Assembly (NCBI GenBank): GCA_014523695.1
Contig: JAATVS010000515.1
Coordinates: 1-11,417 of the forward strand
Source of the DNA: Nitrososphaerales archaeon TH5895
GTDB lineage: Archaea > Thermoproteota > Nitrososphaeria > Nitrososphaerales > Nitrososphaeraceae
Direction of reading: 5' to 3'
Length of the DNA stretch: 11,417 nt
Part shown: positions 11,340 to 11,417 of the stretch, piece by piece
Layout of the letters: every line of letters starts with the position of its first letter
Numbering within the stretch: position 1 is the first letter of the stretch
Notes under the pieces: model-generated
Databases searched by the model: none
What the model was told of the DNA's origin: nothing
What the model saw: the letters and a program-made list of their open reading frames with translations, nothing else
Program-made: the position numbers and the translations under genes

Positions 11340-11417
11340 GGGTTACTCTTCTATTGCTGAACCCCAACAAATGTTGCGCTATTTTCGTCACGTTGAATTT
11401 GTGAATCAATATTTTGA

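Noticed and set aside
1..11417. tRNA, rRNA, CRISPR array or complete insertion sequence
   Set aside because: No T-arm-like GGTTCGAATCC pattern, no regularly spaced repeats with spacers, and no intact transposase with terminal repeats was seen.

Overview
The window looks like an accessory, gene-poor stretch of a chromosome from an ammonia-oxidising archaeon (Nitrososphaeria/Thaumarchaeota, probably a soil lineage). Direct evidence is an archaemetzincin, TATA boxes about 26-28 bases upstream of several start codons with no ribosome binding site (leaderless transcription), T-rich terminators without strong hairpins, and many small exported proteins with Gly/Ala/Asn-rich tails. The lineage is inferred from gene style, not from a marker gene. 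Well-supported genes fill only a little over half of the window.

Layout. 1-173: C-terminal zinc-ribbon-like tail of an AmmeMemoRadiSam-type radical SAM protein, cut by the window edge. 359-937 (-): small metzincin-like metalloprotease with HExxHxxGxxD. 1223-1459 (-): small exported protein. 1786-2746 (-): exported Gly/Ala-rich protein behind a 62-residue unknown. 2777-4210 (+): MacB/FtsX-type ABC transporter permease, divergent from that pair. 4211-5230: AT-rich, repeat- and palindrome-rich region with only coding-like scraps. 5231-5836 (+): an 18-codon upstream ORF followed by a membrane-anchored protein with a carboxypeptidase-regulatory-like beta domain. 5841-6546: mostly non-coding. 6547-7116 (-): archaemetzincin. 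7374-7730 (-): divergent PII-like protein. 8133-8444 (+): small exported four-cysteine protein. 8458-9134: no firm gene. 9135-9407 (-): exported collagen-like peptide with a 27-base tandem repeat. 9560-9818: probable decayed gene. 10008-10859 (+): eight-helix membrane protein. 11130-11339: broken C-terminal remnant of an IS1595/ISXO2-like transposase.

How it fits together. The recurring theme is the cell surface: five proteins carry an N-terminal export signal or anchor, and two more are integral membrane proteins. Two zinc-protease-type proteins (one true archaemetzincin, one Asp-ligand metzincin-like) sit about 6 kb apart with no visible operon link. The PII-like protein is the only obvious metabolic regulator. 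I do not see a complete new multi-gene system. The most unusual items are the upstream-ORF leader with an adjacent palindrome (5166-5291), the Asp-type metzincin-like protein with an apparently lost start codon, the degenerate PII-like protein, and the frameshifted gene remnants.
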